A DNA stretch of 64,000 nt from Gnetum montanum (lineage: Eukaryota; Streptophyta; Gnetopsida; Gnetales; Gnetaceae): assembly GCA_015680685.1 (NCBI GenBank), contig MNCI01027046.1, positions 1,604,370-1,668,369 on the forward strand. Direction: 5' to 3'. Below, piece after piece: positions 1 through 11,935 of the stretch. The notes under the pieces were generated by a model. The model was given only the letters and a program-made list of their open reading frames with translations, was not told the DNA's origin and made no database searches. Every line of letters starts with the position of its first letter. The first letter of the stretch is position 1. The translations under genes and the position numbers were made by a program.

Positions 1-3000
1 TTAAGCTCTGCAAGCCATGCATCATTTCAGCATCACTATTACCCTCTAGAGTACCATTGAAATTATTCATCATCTACTCGAGGGAAGCATCCATGTCCTT
101 ACCACCCTTTGCATTCATTTGCATACATCCCTTTACCCTCAACCTAGTTACCTCCTACTCTAATCATGCAGGGAAAAATTTGCCCACAACCATAGCAACG
201 AAATGCTATGAGGGCTGTAAATTTACAATTGGCCTTCCAGCCAAATGGTTTTGATAACTAATATAGGAAATGACCATTTTTTTCAACCCAATAGTCCTTC
301 AAAACCCTCAAAACAAATGTAGCTGGTCACCTTGTATTTCCAACACCCTCATCCTCTACATCAAACACATTCCAGTACTCTTCAAACCAAACACCACCTC
401 AAATTCCCACCATGATGTTAACTCATGTTGTTTTTGATTGGATTAAGGTTGGCAACCTCTCCATGAAAAGATCTAACCTAGGAAGTCCTCTTATTTACTT
501 ATAGATTACTAAACATGAGCCATGCAAGGCTCTTCTTAATTCTGGTTCTAATGTCAATCTCATCTCCCATGACATGTATAAGGCTTGGAACCTACCACCT
601 CTCAAGAAGAGCAACATCCATTTGGAATTGGCAAACCAATCAATCACGACCTCTTTGTAATTAGTTAAGAACATTGTAACCACAAGTTGTGGTGGTCCTA
701 TCCTACTGATTTTCTAGTGATCAAGGTTGAAAATTGCAAAGGAGACTTTCCTATCATTATGGGACATGCTTGGTTATGCATGGTTAATGCACGAATGGGC
801 ATAAGGGACCTCTCCTTGGAAATCTCCAAGGAAAATGAATTTGAACAACTTGAGAAGAATCATGTTCCATGCATCGTGTATAGTGATAACATGTGCAATT
901 TTGTGTAGAAAATATGGTCCATTAAGAGCACATTCATTAAAGCATGCAATCAATGTGCATATGGAACAAATATCCAAAGGTGCCTATACCCAACAACCAC
1001 AAAATAGAAGGGCATCCAATGGCTAACAATTGACTCTAACAGTGGCACATTATGCATGGAACCAACTGAGCCTGACATGTGCTTATGTTGAAGGCATGGA
1101 CAAACTTGAGCAAGTTCATCACTAACTCTCTAATTATGAAGATGATGATACCTATTGGGGAGAGTTGGTAATTCTTGAATGTTTCAAGCAAGAGCCCCTA
1201 GAGCTAAAAACTATACCAGCTAGCATGGAGTATGCATTTCTAAATAATGGTAAGCTAGTTATAATCAATGCAAATCTTGCACCCAAACAAAAAGACAAGT
1301 TGTTGTAGGTGGTCAAAAAATGGCCAACAAGCTTTACTTGGTCATATCCTAAGTTGATTGGAATTGATTCATGAATATGCCAACATCACATTTACATCAA
1401 ATCAGCCATGAAGTTAACAAGGTAGTCACAAAGGTAGCTTAACCCCAAGTTGAAGCAAATCTTCAAAGAGGAAATAGAAAAACTCCTTAAGTTAGGGTTC
1501 ATTTATCCTATCATGGATAGTGAATGGGTTAGCTCACTTGTAATTGTGTCAAAGAAAGATGATAAGTGATGGGTTTGCATCGACTTTAAGTTATTGAATA
1601 TGACAATATTTAAAGATCATTTTCCATTACCATTTATGGACCAAGTGTTGGACACCATATCTAGGAATTATTATTATAGCTTCTTAGATTATTATAGTGG
1701 CTATAACCAAATCCAAATTACATTAGAGGATTAGGCCAAGACAACATTCATGAGCTCTTAGGGGGCTTTTCCATATTGTAAGATGCCATTTAGTCTGTGC
1801 AATGCCCCTACAACATTTCAACACCTGGTCCTTAGTATTTTTCAATAGTAGATTAGTAGAGGGGTATAAGTTTTTATGGATGACATTTCTACCTATGGGG
1901 CTACATTTGGGCAAGTCCTATAATGCCTTGAGCAGGTATTGAAAGGATGTGTTGAAACAAAACTTAGGCTGAATTGGCAAAAAAGCCATTTAATAATCCA
2001 AGAAGGCATAATACTAGGGCACAGAATTACTCAGGCAAGGATTGAGGTAGACCTGGAAAAGATAAGGATTATCCAAGGAATCACACGCTAACTAGAGATA
2101 GTCAAAGACAACCGATCATTCCTTGGACACACTAGCTACTACCAATAGTTTATAGAAAATTTCTTTAAGATTGCAAATCCATTTTTTGCATTTACAAAGA
2201 AAGATGCTCCATTCATGTAGACCAAGGAGTGTGAACATGCATTCCAACAACTAAAAGACAAACTCATGGAAACTCCAATTCTATGGGCATGAGACTGGTC
2301 TAAACCATTTCACATAATGATAGATGCAGCTAATTATGCCTTGGGAGCCATGCTTATGTAGTTGGATGATAAAATACATCCATATTACATTCACTATGCA
2401 AGCTAAAGCATTGTTGGTGCATAGTTGAATTACACCACAATTGAGAAATAACTAATGACAATGGTGTATGCTCTTGAAAAGTTTAGGCACTATGTGTTTG
2501 GCTAGAGGTGTTTATGCACACAGATCACAGTGTCATCTACTTTCTAATGAATAAGCGAACAATGAGCCCCCGTAACATATGGTGGCTTGTGATCTTGTAG
2601 AAATTTGATCCCACAATGGTAGATCAAAATGTGACTAAGAATGTGATCACTGACCATTTGTCTCAGTTAAGATGGAATAACAAGGAAGAGGAGAGTTTGC
2701 TCTCTAATCAATTATTAGACAAACTTCTCTTTATAAAAGTAATAAATGAACAAATGCCCATAAAAATAAAATGGTGCAACAACATCCTCACTTACCTTCT
2801 CACTCAAGAGATGCCACAAGGTCTAGACTTTAGGAAGAAATAATAGTTTCTTCATCAGGCAAAGTACTTCACAGAAATCAATGGACACCTTTATAAGGTG
2901 TGCATTGATGACATGGTTCATTAGTATGTCCTTGATGTGGATCAACTATGCATTCTCCAGGATGTTCATGAAGGCCTTTGTGAAGGCCACTATGCTAGGA

Positions 3001-4045
3001 GATGCATGACCATAAAAATCATGATGCTAGATTACTATTGGCCTATAATCTTCAGGGATGTCCACTAATTTTTCTAATCTTGTGAACGCTGTCAGTGAGA
3101 TGGGGGGATGACCACATGAATGGAGGGTCCTTAATAGTGGATTCAACCACTAGAATCCTTTGACATATGGAGCATTGACTTCATGGGTTCTATCACACCC
3201 ATGTCCAATGAAAAGGCATATATCATCATAGCATTAGACTACTACACTAAATGCGAAAAAGCAACAACCATCATTGACTGTACATCATCCACTACTACTA
3301 GATTTATACAATAGAATGTTGTAAATAGGTTTGGGATGCCATGTGCACTTATTTCTAATAATGAAACTCATTTTATAGGTTCCACCTTTTGAAAACTTAT
3401 GCAATGCTTGGGGGTTGAACATAAATTAACAACACCTTATCACCCCTAAGCCAATGATCAAGTAGAAATAACTAACAAGGAGATCACAAAGATACTAACA
3501 AGGACCGTAACCAAATATATAAGAGACTGGAACACAAAACTCAACAATGCCCTCTAGGCCTACCACTCAACATGGAAACTCCCTATTGGCTACTCTCCTT
3601 ATGAGAAAGTGTATGGAAAACTTCCAACACTCCCAATTCAATCCAAGCTTCATACATTCTTAATAGCCTATGAACTAAATCTTAACCTAAGCCTAGCACA
3701 GAAAGAAAGATTGATCAACTTGAATGTCCTAGATGAAAATTGATTAGGAGCCTTATCTTTGGATAAAGTACACAAGGCATTCAACAAGTAATGACATGAC
3801 CTAAGAATTCAGAAAGTAAAATTTTAACTAGGAGATAAGGTTCTCTACTAGAACCCCACACATGTACCCTACAAAAAAAAGTTCCAAACATTATGGGAGG
3901 GACCTTATATAATTGATGAAACCTTTCCTTTTGGAGCCATGATCATATACAAACCTGAGAGCCCAAATAAAAAGTAGGTGATAACATCCAACAAGTGAAG
4001 CTTTTCCATGAGCCTAAGAGAGCCAGTGCAACTACTACCTCAATC
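1..4045 (+). pseudogene. E1 gag tail and pol polyprotein, broken
   Basis: Domains can be followed through multiple frames. Gag tail lies at about 1-420. Protease is at about 420-880, with LLNSGSNVNLIS at 530-566 and IIMGHAWL near 753. RT is at about 1380-2200, with FLDYYSGYNQI near 1682 and FMDD at 1873-1884. RNaseH is at about 2290-2560. The integrase HHCC zinc region is at about 2964-3096 and the catalytic core at about 3160-3470, followed by a C-terminal region to about 3980. The protease catalytic Asp codon is now Asn (538-540), and the second integrase Asp is also Asn (3357-3359); the third acidic residue, Glu at 3465, is kept. In-frame TAG stops are frequent where homologous copies read glutamine. 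Function was reverse transcription and integration; this copy is inactive. Confidence 0.85.
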
Positions 4046-4058
4046 ATGGGGGAGATGG
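4046..4058 (+). promoter_or_regulatory. Internal polypurine tract of E1
   Basis: ATGGGGGAGATGG lies just after the pol remnant. The same core occurs at 33950-33961 in EC, and a decayed form lies at about 18493-18508 in E3. An internal purine tract between pol and a 3' gene could prime a second plus-strand start. That role is inference. Confidence 0.5.
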
Positions 4059-5567
4059 CCATTCATGCTAATCATCCATATGCCTTCTTAATTCCTCTAT
4101 TTTTTGGTTTCCACATTTTTTATTTTACAATTTATTTATTTTACACCTTTTTTATATTCAAAATTTTTCCTATTGTACACCATTTTTTGTTTTACATCAT
4201 CATTAGTACATTTAAATCTTTCTTGAATCTTTTAAACTTTTTTATATATTTTACTTTGTTTTATTTGAGTGTGATTTTCAAATTTTTGCTAATAAATGTG
4301 CTTTTTGCCAATAGGACACAATGGTGTTGTGGATGCTACTAATGGTGGTTTTTGCTTTATGTTTTGTTTTCTAATGTTTGGTTTCTATTTTTAAATTTAT
4401 GTATCAATGGCTTAGTTATGTTGTCTTTTTCATGGAATAGGAAATGAGTCCATGACATCTACCCATTCACAAACTCTATGGTTTTCCTTATTTTGGAAGT
4501 TTGATTTCCTTTTCATTCACTAAACTTTTAATAAATTGTTGACCTTGGTAGTTTTTGGAATTGAGAAGGATTCAAAGTTTTGTATAGGGTGTGACTTCAA
4601 GGAGACTCATTACTCTTTGTACTCTTCTACTTGCTTGGGTGCTTCAGTGTTTTTCATGGACTTCTTACCATTCCATGTCATCCAATAATAGGAAGTCAAA
4701 TAAAGTCTTTGCATGGTGTGGTTCCCATCTAAAAAGAGAAAAAACAAACAAACAAAAAAACACATGAAGGAAATTCAAAGAACACCCCTTAGACAAATAA
4801 ATGGGCTACAAGCACTGGTTATGAGACTAAAAAGGCATGTTACCCATGCTTAAAGGTCCCCTCTAATTAAGGCCCTCTCTCACTTTTTACTTCTCTTTTC
4901 TTCCCTTTATGGAACAATGGTTGTTTTGTGGGAGAACTCTTGTGTCTCGAGGGTGTGGATCGATCTTGGAGTGGCAATGCAAAGTCACTAATGGGGGTTG
5001 ATTTTTGTCTAGACTAAGGATGGATCTTCTTAGGTCACTTTAAATATAAAACTCCACAAGAAACTTATTATGATCTCAATTTGGAATTCCATTCCACCTT
5101 CTCCATCATCCATTTATGCTAACTATAATTTACCTTACTGCCAATGTCCATGTTCTTGTTTTCGTGTCTTGGTCTAATGTACTTGAATTCTTAGGTAGAC
5201 TCTTCTAGGTTTTGACCCTTCACTTCCATTAATCATTAATCACCTATGGGGCCCATGAACTCTTTAGGTTGAGGTTATGCAAGGGTAAACAGGGCATGTG
5301 CTTGCTATGGGGAGGATACACTTGCATATCTCTTGGATGGGTTCATTAAGTAGCGTATCCTTAGACATTCTTGTAATCAAAATCTTTTCTACACCCATCT
5401 TCTACATCACACCATGTGCTCCTTTACATATTTTGTTCATTAAACACATTCTCCATCAAATATTTAAATTTTTGAGCATTCAAAGACCCTCTTCAATGAT
5501 TATATCATATTCTTGGCTTTTCTGGGATTTCATAATTTCTTCTATTTTTGAGATATTCAAATTTGAA
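4059..5567 (+). other. E1 intercistronic noncoding region
   Basis: No coding match is seen. The first ~230 bases are extremely T-rich on the plus strand (about 4095-4290), as in EC (33990-34225) and E3 (complement of 18340-18470). Further on are short blocks shared with the same region of EC, such as CATGTTACCCATGC near 4835 and again near 34625 and 34728, and the vicinity of 5270-5340 against 35190-35230. This makes it a true internal part of the element rather than a chance insertion. Confidence 0.6.
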
Positions 5568-5680
5568 AATTTTACCTATGGGCCCCATATACGGGGTGAT
5601 GTCTATGGAGCAGACCCATATATGAGGCCTCATATATAGGGCCTTATCGACATAAAGGAAAAATACTATATATAGATGCA
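5568..5680 (+). promoter_or_regulatory. Putative internal promoter of the E1 3' gene
   Basis: A cluster of inverted repeats precedes a TATA-like TATATATA at 5668-5675. It includes a perfect 20-base palindrome at 5618-5637 (ATATATGAGG followed by its reverse complement) and CCCCATATACGGGG near 5583. The position, about 155 bases before a splice-donor-like site and 460 bases before the start codon, matches EC and E3. The promoter role is inferred from sequence only. Confidence 0.45.
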
Positions 5681-5830
5681 ACCCCACTTGGAAATTTTTA
5701 CATTTTCTCATAAACACCAAAGGAATTTTTCAAAATTTCAAAGTCCAAAACCTTCTAGAGCTCACAACTTTCTAACTGTTTATCCAAATCACTCTATTTT
5801 TTTATTTTTTTTACCTTGTAGCTACTAAAG

Positions 5831-6132
5831 GTAAGCTCTTCATTGTGGGGGTCACAAATGTGCCATTTTTTATAGAAATTTTTTTGTTATTTTGCTATCT
5901 CCCATAAAGGTTTAACTAAGAAAGTAACTCTTAAACACCAAATTACAAGAGTTAAACCTTTCCAATAAGCTCCGATGACATCTATAATAAATAATTAATA
6001 AAATAAAAATAAAGTAATCATTTTTCCATGGTCCAACTATAGCCAAAGTGTAACTAACTAATGAGAAAATGTATTCAAATATTTAAGGTTACACATTATA
6101 TCTACTAATCCATGGATGTGTTGTGACCACAG
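5831..6132 (+). other. Putative 5' leader intron of the E1 3' gene
   Basis: AAAG|GTAAGCTC at 5831 reads as a donor, and GACCACAG at 6125-6132 as an acceptor directly before ATG at 6133. The same arrangement is seen in EC (35936-36230) and E3 (16741-16514). The stretch is AT-rich and lacks a conserved frame. Confidence 0.45.
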
Positions 6133-8930
6133 ATGGCACCAAAGGGAAAGCACATGTAGGGAGTAGGACCATCTCAACCAAGGGAGAAATGAACTAGAAT
6201 AGGAAGAAGCCAAGAACAAGCCCAAGAAGAAAAGCTTGCAACCCACACCACAGGTCATCTTAGGGAAGGGGAAGAAGTGGAATCTATTAGACAGATTCCA
6301 GAACCACTAGCAACAACAAAACACTTCCATCAAGATGATGCACTAGCACCACAAGCTATCTGAAGATGACCTTGACAGAGGCTTGCTTGAATCCGATTAG
6401 CTCATGAGAGGTCTAGAAAATAGTAATTCAGGAGTTAAACTTTGATCCATTCCTAGAGCAAGCACCAAAAGAAGTGCAAGACTGACTAAAGGCCTCTCCC
6501 ATGTAGCCAATCATCAATTCCATTGAGGAGTGGTACATGGGAGAGAAATTCCTATTCTAGAATAATAGGCAACCCAGATCATGGTAAAAATCAAGAACAT
6601 CTTAGTGTCCTACTCAATGTAGGCCATTGTTGCAATGCTTGGGTTACTAAAAATAGGGGCAAGCCTTGAAGAGATTCCAATGCAAGTGGATCCTAGCATT
6701 AAGAAAGAATGGATTCAAAGGTGCTATGCTACCAACTGTAAGGATTTTGGCATACTCACATCAGTAGAGAGAATCCATTACAAGATTGTGGCCTTCCACC
6801 TTAATTCCATGGTGAGGCCAAGCAAAATCACTTCCTTCTTTGCCAAGCATGCACAGTTTTAAGTGGGAGATTCCTTGTCAACCTTCCGTAGTTGATTTAT
6901 CTAGAGATGGAGAAGTGGTTTTAAGAAAATGAACATGGAAGGAAGGCACTCCCCTTTTGATGCCTCATTGGGAAACTCTATTGGAGAGGAGGAATAGCCC
7001 GTTATATCAATGATGTTGTCAGGCATGTTCTAGCTACCAATTGGATAGAAATGATGAAAGACAAGATGCCTGCAATGACCTTCCAAGAAGATGAGTAGCG
7101 AACACCACCTTCACCTACCACTCAAACAACTATGCTAGACATCACTGCAACTACCCAATGGTTGCGCAAATATTAAGAATGGCTCTTAAGTGAACAAAAG
7201 CAATGAGTAAGCACGAGTGGCAAGGATGCATACATGTACAAACTAGTAATGAGTCACCTAAATAAGGTGGCCCAGAAAATTAGTTTGATGGGTGGAGGTG
7301 GATCTATTTTCTCAGCCCAAAGAACACAGCTGCCCATGATGTTGAATCCGAGCACCAAAAAGATCACAGTATCTCTTGTAGAATAATAGCCACTCCCATA
7401 AATCTCTAGGAACATTGCAACCTTCTCAATGTTCTTGGAGGAGGGTGAAGGAGCAATTGTATTGGTGAAGTAGCACCAGGGGTAGGAGACTATAGCAGAA
7501 CTGGTCATTGACTGTATTGTCAAAATGCTCAATGCACTTGTGGCATTTGCACCAAACATCACTACATTCAAAGATATGTAGATATTTTCAGAAACCACAA
7601 GCGATAGAATAAATGCAGCACAACATGAAGATTTGTTGGACCAACTGGTAGGAACCATGCAACCACTTCCAAATCTCTTTGATCTTTTGGATAATATTAC
7701 TACAACCCAGTCAAAACTGCTAGAGGTAATGGATAAGCATATCATCTTGGACAAGAAACTTGAAAAAGCCAAGGGGTTGAATGAATGCGTGGCTACAAGA
7801 GTTGCTGAATTAAGAGCCCAGATTGCTGATCCCACATTCCTCAACCTGGTATTGACAAGAGATGAAGCTGTAAAACAACTTAACACTAAATTGAAAGGGG
7901 TTGAAGGTGTAATGGAGATGGTGGTGTTCTACCAATCCTTGGTAGAGGCCACATAAAACAAGATTTAGAAGGCCTTGGATCAAACCCATCAGGATAATGG
8001 CAATTGATCATAGAGAACTATCACCTACCAAATGTTGATGAGCATAAGCAACACGTAACCAATTTCATCCATCAACAATAGGAGCAACTAGCCAAAGCAA
8101 ACACAAAACTAAGAAGATTTACAGTAGAAAATAGAAATTTCTCCATGAAGAAGCTCTTAAATTTGAGAAAGTCAAGTATCATTATAGAGAGTAGATTGGT
8201 CTGCAAAAGAAAGTAAACAAAAAACACATTTAGTTGGTGAAGGAAAAAGTGAATGAAGCCCTCTAGCAACCCTAGCAAGGGAAAGAATTGTGGCAATGCA
8301 TCATTGATGGGATAGATACCTACAACAAGATGAAAATCCACACAAAGGAGTTGCAGATTGAGGAGATGATAGAATATATGGAGCTTGCCAATCTCAGTTA
8401 TGCAAATTTGGCCATGTTGACTGCCTAATAGCCATGGTCAGAACTAGAGAAATAGATGGCCAGCTCGTACTTATTGTACAAGGCTAAGGTCAAGCATCAT
8501 AAAAACACCAAGCAAAAGCTTGTGGTGGAAAGCACTAAACTTGAAGTTCTTAAGGCACAATTCTTTGACCAATGATCAAATATCGAGAACCTAGCTAAGA
8601 GGATGAATGACTACCAATAGCTGTAGAATGTAGTTAGGGTGTTTGATATTAAACACAAACAGTTCATTACCTAGTTTTTCAATGTGAAGGAGATGTTTTT
8701 AATAATTCTCTATCTATGGGATATCCCCATTCCAACCCACATTGGTGATGCCATGTGAACTCTAAATGATCTCCAAAGTAAGGAGGAGAAGATGAAGGCA
8801 TTACTAGATGCCTTTCACCTTCCATCGGAGGTTGTAGCTATAGCAAGACAACCATAGTCACCTCAGCTACTGCACATGCCTAAAGTTAATGAAGGTCCTT
8901 CAAAACCTTAGGACCCTTCATTACTTGGGA
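6133..8930 (+). pseudogene. E1 3' gene, coiled-coil protein (copy A), broken
   Basis: The gene starts MAPKGKAHVG, matching MAPKRVAQGG of EC. An N-terminal block aligns with E3's long open stretch: the plus-strand frame near 6635-6862 matches E3 at about 15850-16050, with shared LDPSIKKEW/LDLDVRKDW-type and IHYKI/IYFKI-type segments. A charged helical region follows at 7633-7956, and the C-terminal YMELANLSYANLAML block at about 8375-8430 has counterparts in all four copies. The rest is heptad-like Lys/Glu/Leu-rich sequence. No signal peptide or membrane segment is seen, so an envelope glycoprotein is unlikely. Many stops and shifts make it nonfunctional. Function is unknown; the N-terminal block reminds me of plant 'putative transposon protein' ORFs of Athila-type elements, which I have not tested. 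Confidence 0.6.
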
Positions 8931-9151
8931 CTATCTGATCTTCTCCACCACCTTCATGCCACCAAAGGATGTGGTATCCAATTTTTGTGTAGTCATATAA
9001 TGGTGTTCAATTATGTGTTTTGAACACCACCATTTTTTTGTAATTTTTTGATTTGTATACTCGAGCACTTAAGTTTGTTATATCAAGAGTTAGTTAATAA
9101 TCCCATACCTTTCCAATTTTATAAAGGAACTTAAGGATAAGTTTTCATTTA

Positions 9152-9163
9152 GTTGTGAGGGTA
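9152..9163 (+). promoter_or_regulatory. Terminal polypurine tract of E1
   Basis: GTTGTGAGGGTA abuts the TG of the 3' LTR. Equivalent tracts sit at 39142-39154 (EC) and, on the minus strand, at 54065-54076 (E5). It would prime plus-strand synthesis. Confidence 0.6.
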
Positions 9164-9800
9164 TGATTAGCATCAAAGTGTCACATCGATGGGTTCCCAT
9201 TGATGCAACCTTGTTGACGGGCCCCCATTGATGGGGCTCCATTTACATGGTGTTGCCCCATCAACGGGGCTACCTTGACGTAGCGTTTACTACATCTATG
9301 GATCCTCATCAATGTAGTATTGTAGCAAAAACTATAAATATGAGCTCTCAACCATGTTTATGGAGATAGAAGTCATAGTAGTACTGGAGATCTTGCAATT
9401 TGTCCATTTGAAAGTTAGAATATTTCTCTGAGTGCTTATAGCAGAAGTTAGAAAGTGTATGGATCTTTATTCGAGCATTGTTGTACTTGAACCACACCAA
9501 TGTGTACGACAATAAAGGTGAGCCTTTTGATCAAACCTTGTAGCACTTGGAATAGATTAATGATTTAATGAAATATGCAATTAATTAAGATAAATTAGAC
9601 TTTAAGAAATTAGTTAATTAATTAAGGTAAATAGATTAAGTACATAAGTACGATTGCTTCGAGCATAAACACATATTTGCTTGGTAATCCTAGCATCATT
9701 ATTGCTTGATGTACCTAGTAGCGTAGCACTTAGTAACCCAATAGTAGATACATGGGTTTAGGACATGCATAGAAAGTGGGACCAGATGCTTAACAACGAT
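9164..9800 (+). repeat. E1 3' LTR, truncated
   Basis: It begins TGATTAGC after the purine tract. Upstream of TATA (ACTATAAATA, 9331-9340) is a ~110-base array of ATCGATGGG/CCCATTGAT-type repeats (9185-9300). The transcribed part shares with all family LTRs the segment ATCTTTATTCGAGCATTG and AATAAAGGTGAGC, a likely polyadenylation signal. After GACCAGATGCTTA near 9795 the sequence passes into E2, so the LTR end is missing. Confidence 0.7.
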
Positions 9801-9809
9801 CCAAACACC

Positions 9810-10815
9810 ATCCTTATGCTTAACCATCCTTACGAAAAGGTATTCAAAAAATGCACCCTAGATCCCACGGATCATACACTCTAGGTTGTTCACTTATCAT
9901 ACTTAGTGACAATTTTTCAGTTATCATCCCATGAAATCTTGAAGGTAATCAAAATTTCATTTTCTAAGGATTTATATCTTGTTGGACTAGATGGTCTTTC
10001 CATCGTAGAAGTCTAACTATTATTTCTTATTGACTCCTAAATTCAAATTCTAAGTTCTCAATTCCCTTATCTACCAATGTATGATCACGATTCATGATAT
10101 CCTTTTGTAAGTTCTCAGTTTGGGTCATTTTCTAAAATAGGAGTTAATAAGTGAGTCAAACTATTCCATGCATGTTTTAGAAAATTTTAGGTTCTCAGTT
10201 TTTGGCCACTAAGTTTCTTTTAATTTAGTGGCCCATGCTTCTTCTTGTACACACACTTGTTTTTCACATATGTTGTGGGCTAGTGTAAGGATTATGTTGA
10301 CATTTTGAAGTGTTGGTTCAACAATACACCCTTCTTTATCATTGGTAATGCATGGAATCATTTCTATATGTATAGATCCTTGTGTGTCCTCCTTGGAGAA
10401 TTCTATAGATAAACTCTCATTTGTAACTTAGCATCTATTATGCTAAGCCATGCTCTTTCCATTATAATGGAAAATTTCTTGTCATTATTCTTCATGTTAA
10501 TCACCAAAAAGTCTGTTGGATAGGACCACCCATTGATAGTGGTCATCCCATCTTCTATCTATCCTAAATTAATGGTAATAGATTGATTTGCAAGCTCTAA
10601 CTTTATGTTACATTTCTTTATAGGCAGTAGGTTTCATGCCTTGTATGTTTCTTCAGAGATCAAGTTTACTCTAAAACTTGAGTCTAGGAGAGCCTTGCAT
10701 GGTGAATTTCTAGCTACTTGTAAATAAATCAAAGGAACTTCCAGATCCATTCTTTTCCATGGAAGTATCCTTGCCTTAATCCATTCTAATACTATTTTTG
10801 ACCTTTTGGTATGTC
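9810..10815 (-). pseudogene. E2 protease and post-protease linker, broken
   Basis: The minus strand reads a retropepsin-like block near 10640-10700 (CKALLDS then NLISEETYKAWNL), homologous to E1 and E5. It then continues into a linker that matches EC positions 33590-33925: the TGTGTGCAAGAA-like segment near 10245, AAAACTGAGAAC near 10195 and the CCTAGAGTGTATGAT segment near 9885. RT, RNaseH and integrase are absent. In EC the open frame ends shortly after this linker, so the protein would stop after protease. Confidence 0.6.
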
Positions 10816-10829
10816 AAAAATTTAAGGAA

Positions 10830-11930
10830 ATGGAGAACATAGAATGTTGTGAAATGTGATTTTGCAGTGCATGACTAAGAACTCAAGAAGTAAGATCTAC
10901 AAAGAGATGTCAAAGTGGTGACTACAAAGACTCAAGGGAGCATGAACCAGTATGGATAAATATGAAGGCTACAAGTTAGATGAAGATTCTCCAAGGATTG
11001 GATAGAAGCCAAGTTAATGAGAAGAAGCGTCATGAATCAAAGTTCAAAAGTTGAGAAGACGTCTTCAAGAAGTAGAAGATGTCTTAGCTAAAATAAAGTT
11101 CATTGACAAAATATGTCTCCCAAAAATAGTAGACGTTTCCTTTTTAGAGAAGATCTCTCCATAGATACATCCCACTTTCAGAGGAGATGTCTACCCAAAA
11201 TTGAAGTCAATTTCAAAGAGATGTCCCAATATTAAAGGAGATGTCTACACTAGCCATTAGATAGTCATTACATAAATTCCAAGGTGATTTTGAAAACTCC
11301 AAGGCTATAAGAAGACTTCATTCTTGTGGATATTTAGCAAGCATTATGAAAAGAATTGTCACTATCAAAGTAATTATTTTATATTATACTTATATACTTC
11401 ATTTTTTAAATCATTTTCTTAATTGTAGAATTGTGCTACAAAGTACAAGGACTTGTAATCTAAGTTACACTCTTTCCTTTTGTTTTTGTTTTTTTATTAT
11501 TTCCCTACTAGGGTTGGTTTTCTTCTTATAAGAAGGAATCATAATTAAGTTTGTCGAGATCCTACAGGATTGAATGTCTATGCACCGTCAAAATACTCCA
11601 GAGTGATGCTCAATTTGTAAAAGTTGTGGGATCCTTGAAACCACATTCTAAGCTTATTGGGACCTTGTAAGGTTGAATGGTTTTATAGTGATGAAACACT
11701 CTGAAGTAGAGCTTACAGGTTGTATAAGGTATGATACCCTTCAAACCACATTTTAGAGAAACAAAGTCTAGAGATATGTAAGGAATCTAACCTTCAAGTG
11801 TGGATTACCCAAGTTGGAGAACCATGTTAAATTTAAGTATGGTTTTTGTGGTTGATTAATTTTTATTGAGGAAATTATTCATCCCCCACTTCTAAATTCT
11901 TGATCATCAATTATATCTATTAGCATGATA
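10830..11930. repeat. Unrelated LTR-like insertion in E2 (probable solo LTR)
   Basis: This block interrupts homology between E2 and its relatives. On the plus strand it shows an array of degenerate GACGTCT/AGATGTCT motifs (about 11055-11260), a TATA-like TATAAGAAG at 11306-11314, then AT-rich sequence, so I read it as U3, R and U5 of a different LTR. No coding match is seen; a 61-aa frame at 11346 looks fortuitous. Exact ends and a target duplication were not found. It could instead be another noncoding element. Confidence 0.4.
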
Positions 11931-11935
11931 GTTTT

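Larger units (their letters stand above)
1..9800 (+). mobile_element. E1: Athila-like Ty3/gypsy element with full pol and a 3' coiled-coil gene, 5' truncated by the window edge
   Basis: The order on the plus strand is gag tail, protease, RT, RNaseH, integrase, an internal purine tract at 4046, a ~2-kb intercistronic region with its own TATA, a second gene from 6133, a terminal purine tract at 9152 and a 3' LTR from 9164. The 5' LTR and most of gag lie left of the window. It is the only copy here that retains integrase, so it shows the autonomous layout of the family. All coding parts are broken by stops and shifts. The Athila-like assignment rests on the tRNA-Asp primer site of sister copies and on the extra gene in the env position; it is inference. 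The 3' LTR merges into E2 near 9800. Confidence 0.75.

Noticed and set aside
3995-4342. 115-aa frame rich in Phe and Ile that looks like a membrane protein
   Set aside because: It is a translation of the T-rich intercistronic tract, which in sister copies is not in a conserved frame.
7254-7886. 210-aa minus-strand frame within E1's 3' gene
   Set aside because: It is the complement of the recognisable plus-strand 3' gene (coiled-coil block at 7633-7956) and has no own motif.
6133-8930. Env glycoprotein gene, as suggested by position after pol
   Set aside because: No signal peptide, membrane helix or cleavage motif is visible in any of the four copies; the sequence is coiled-coil-like.
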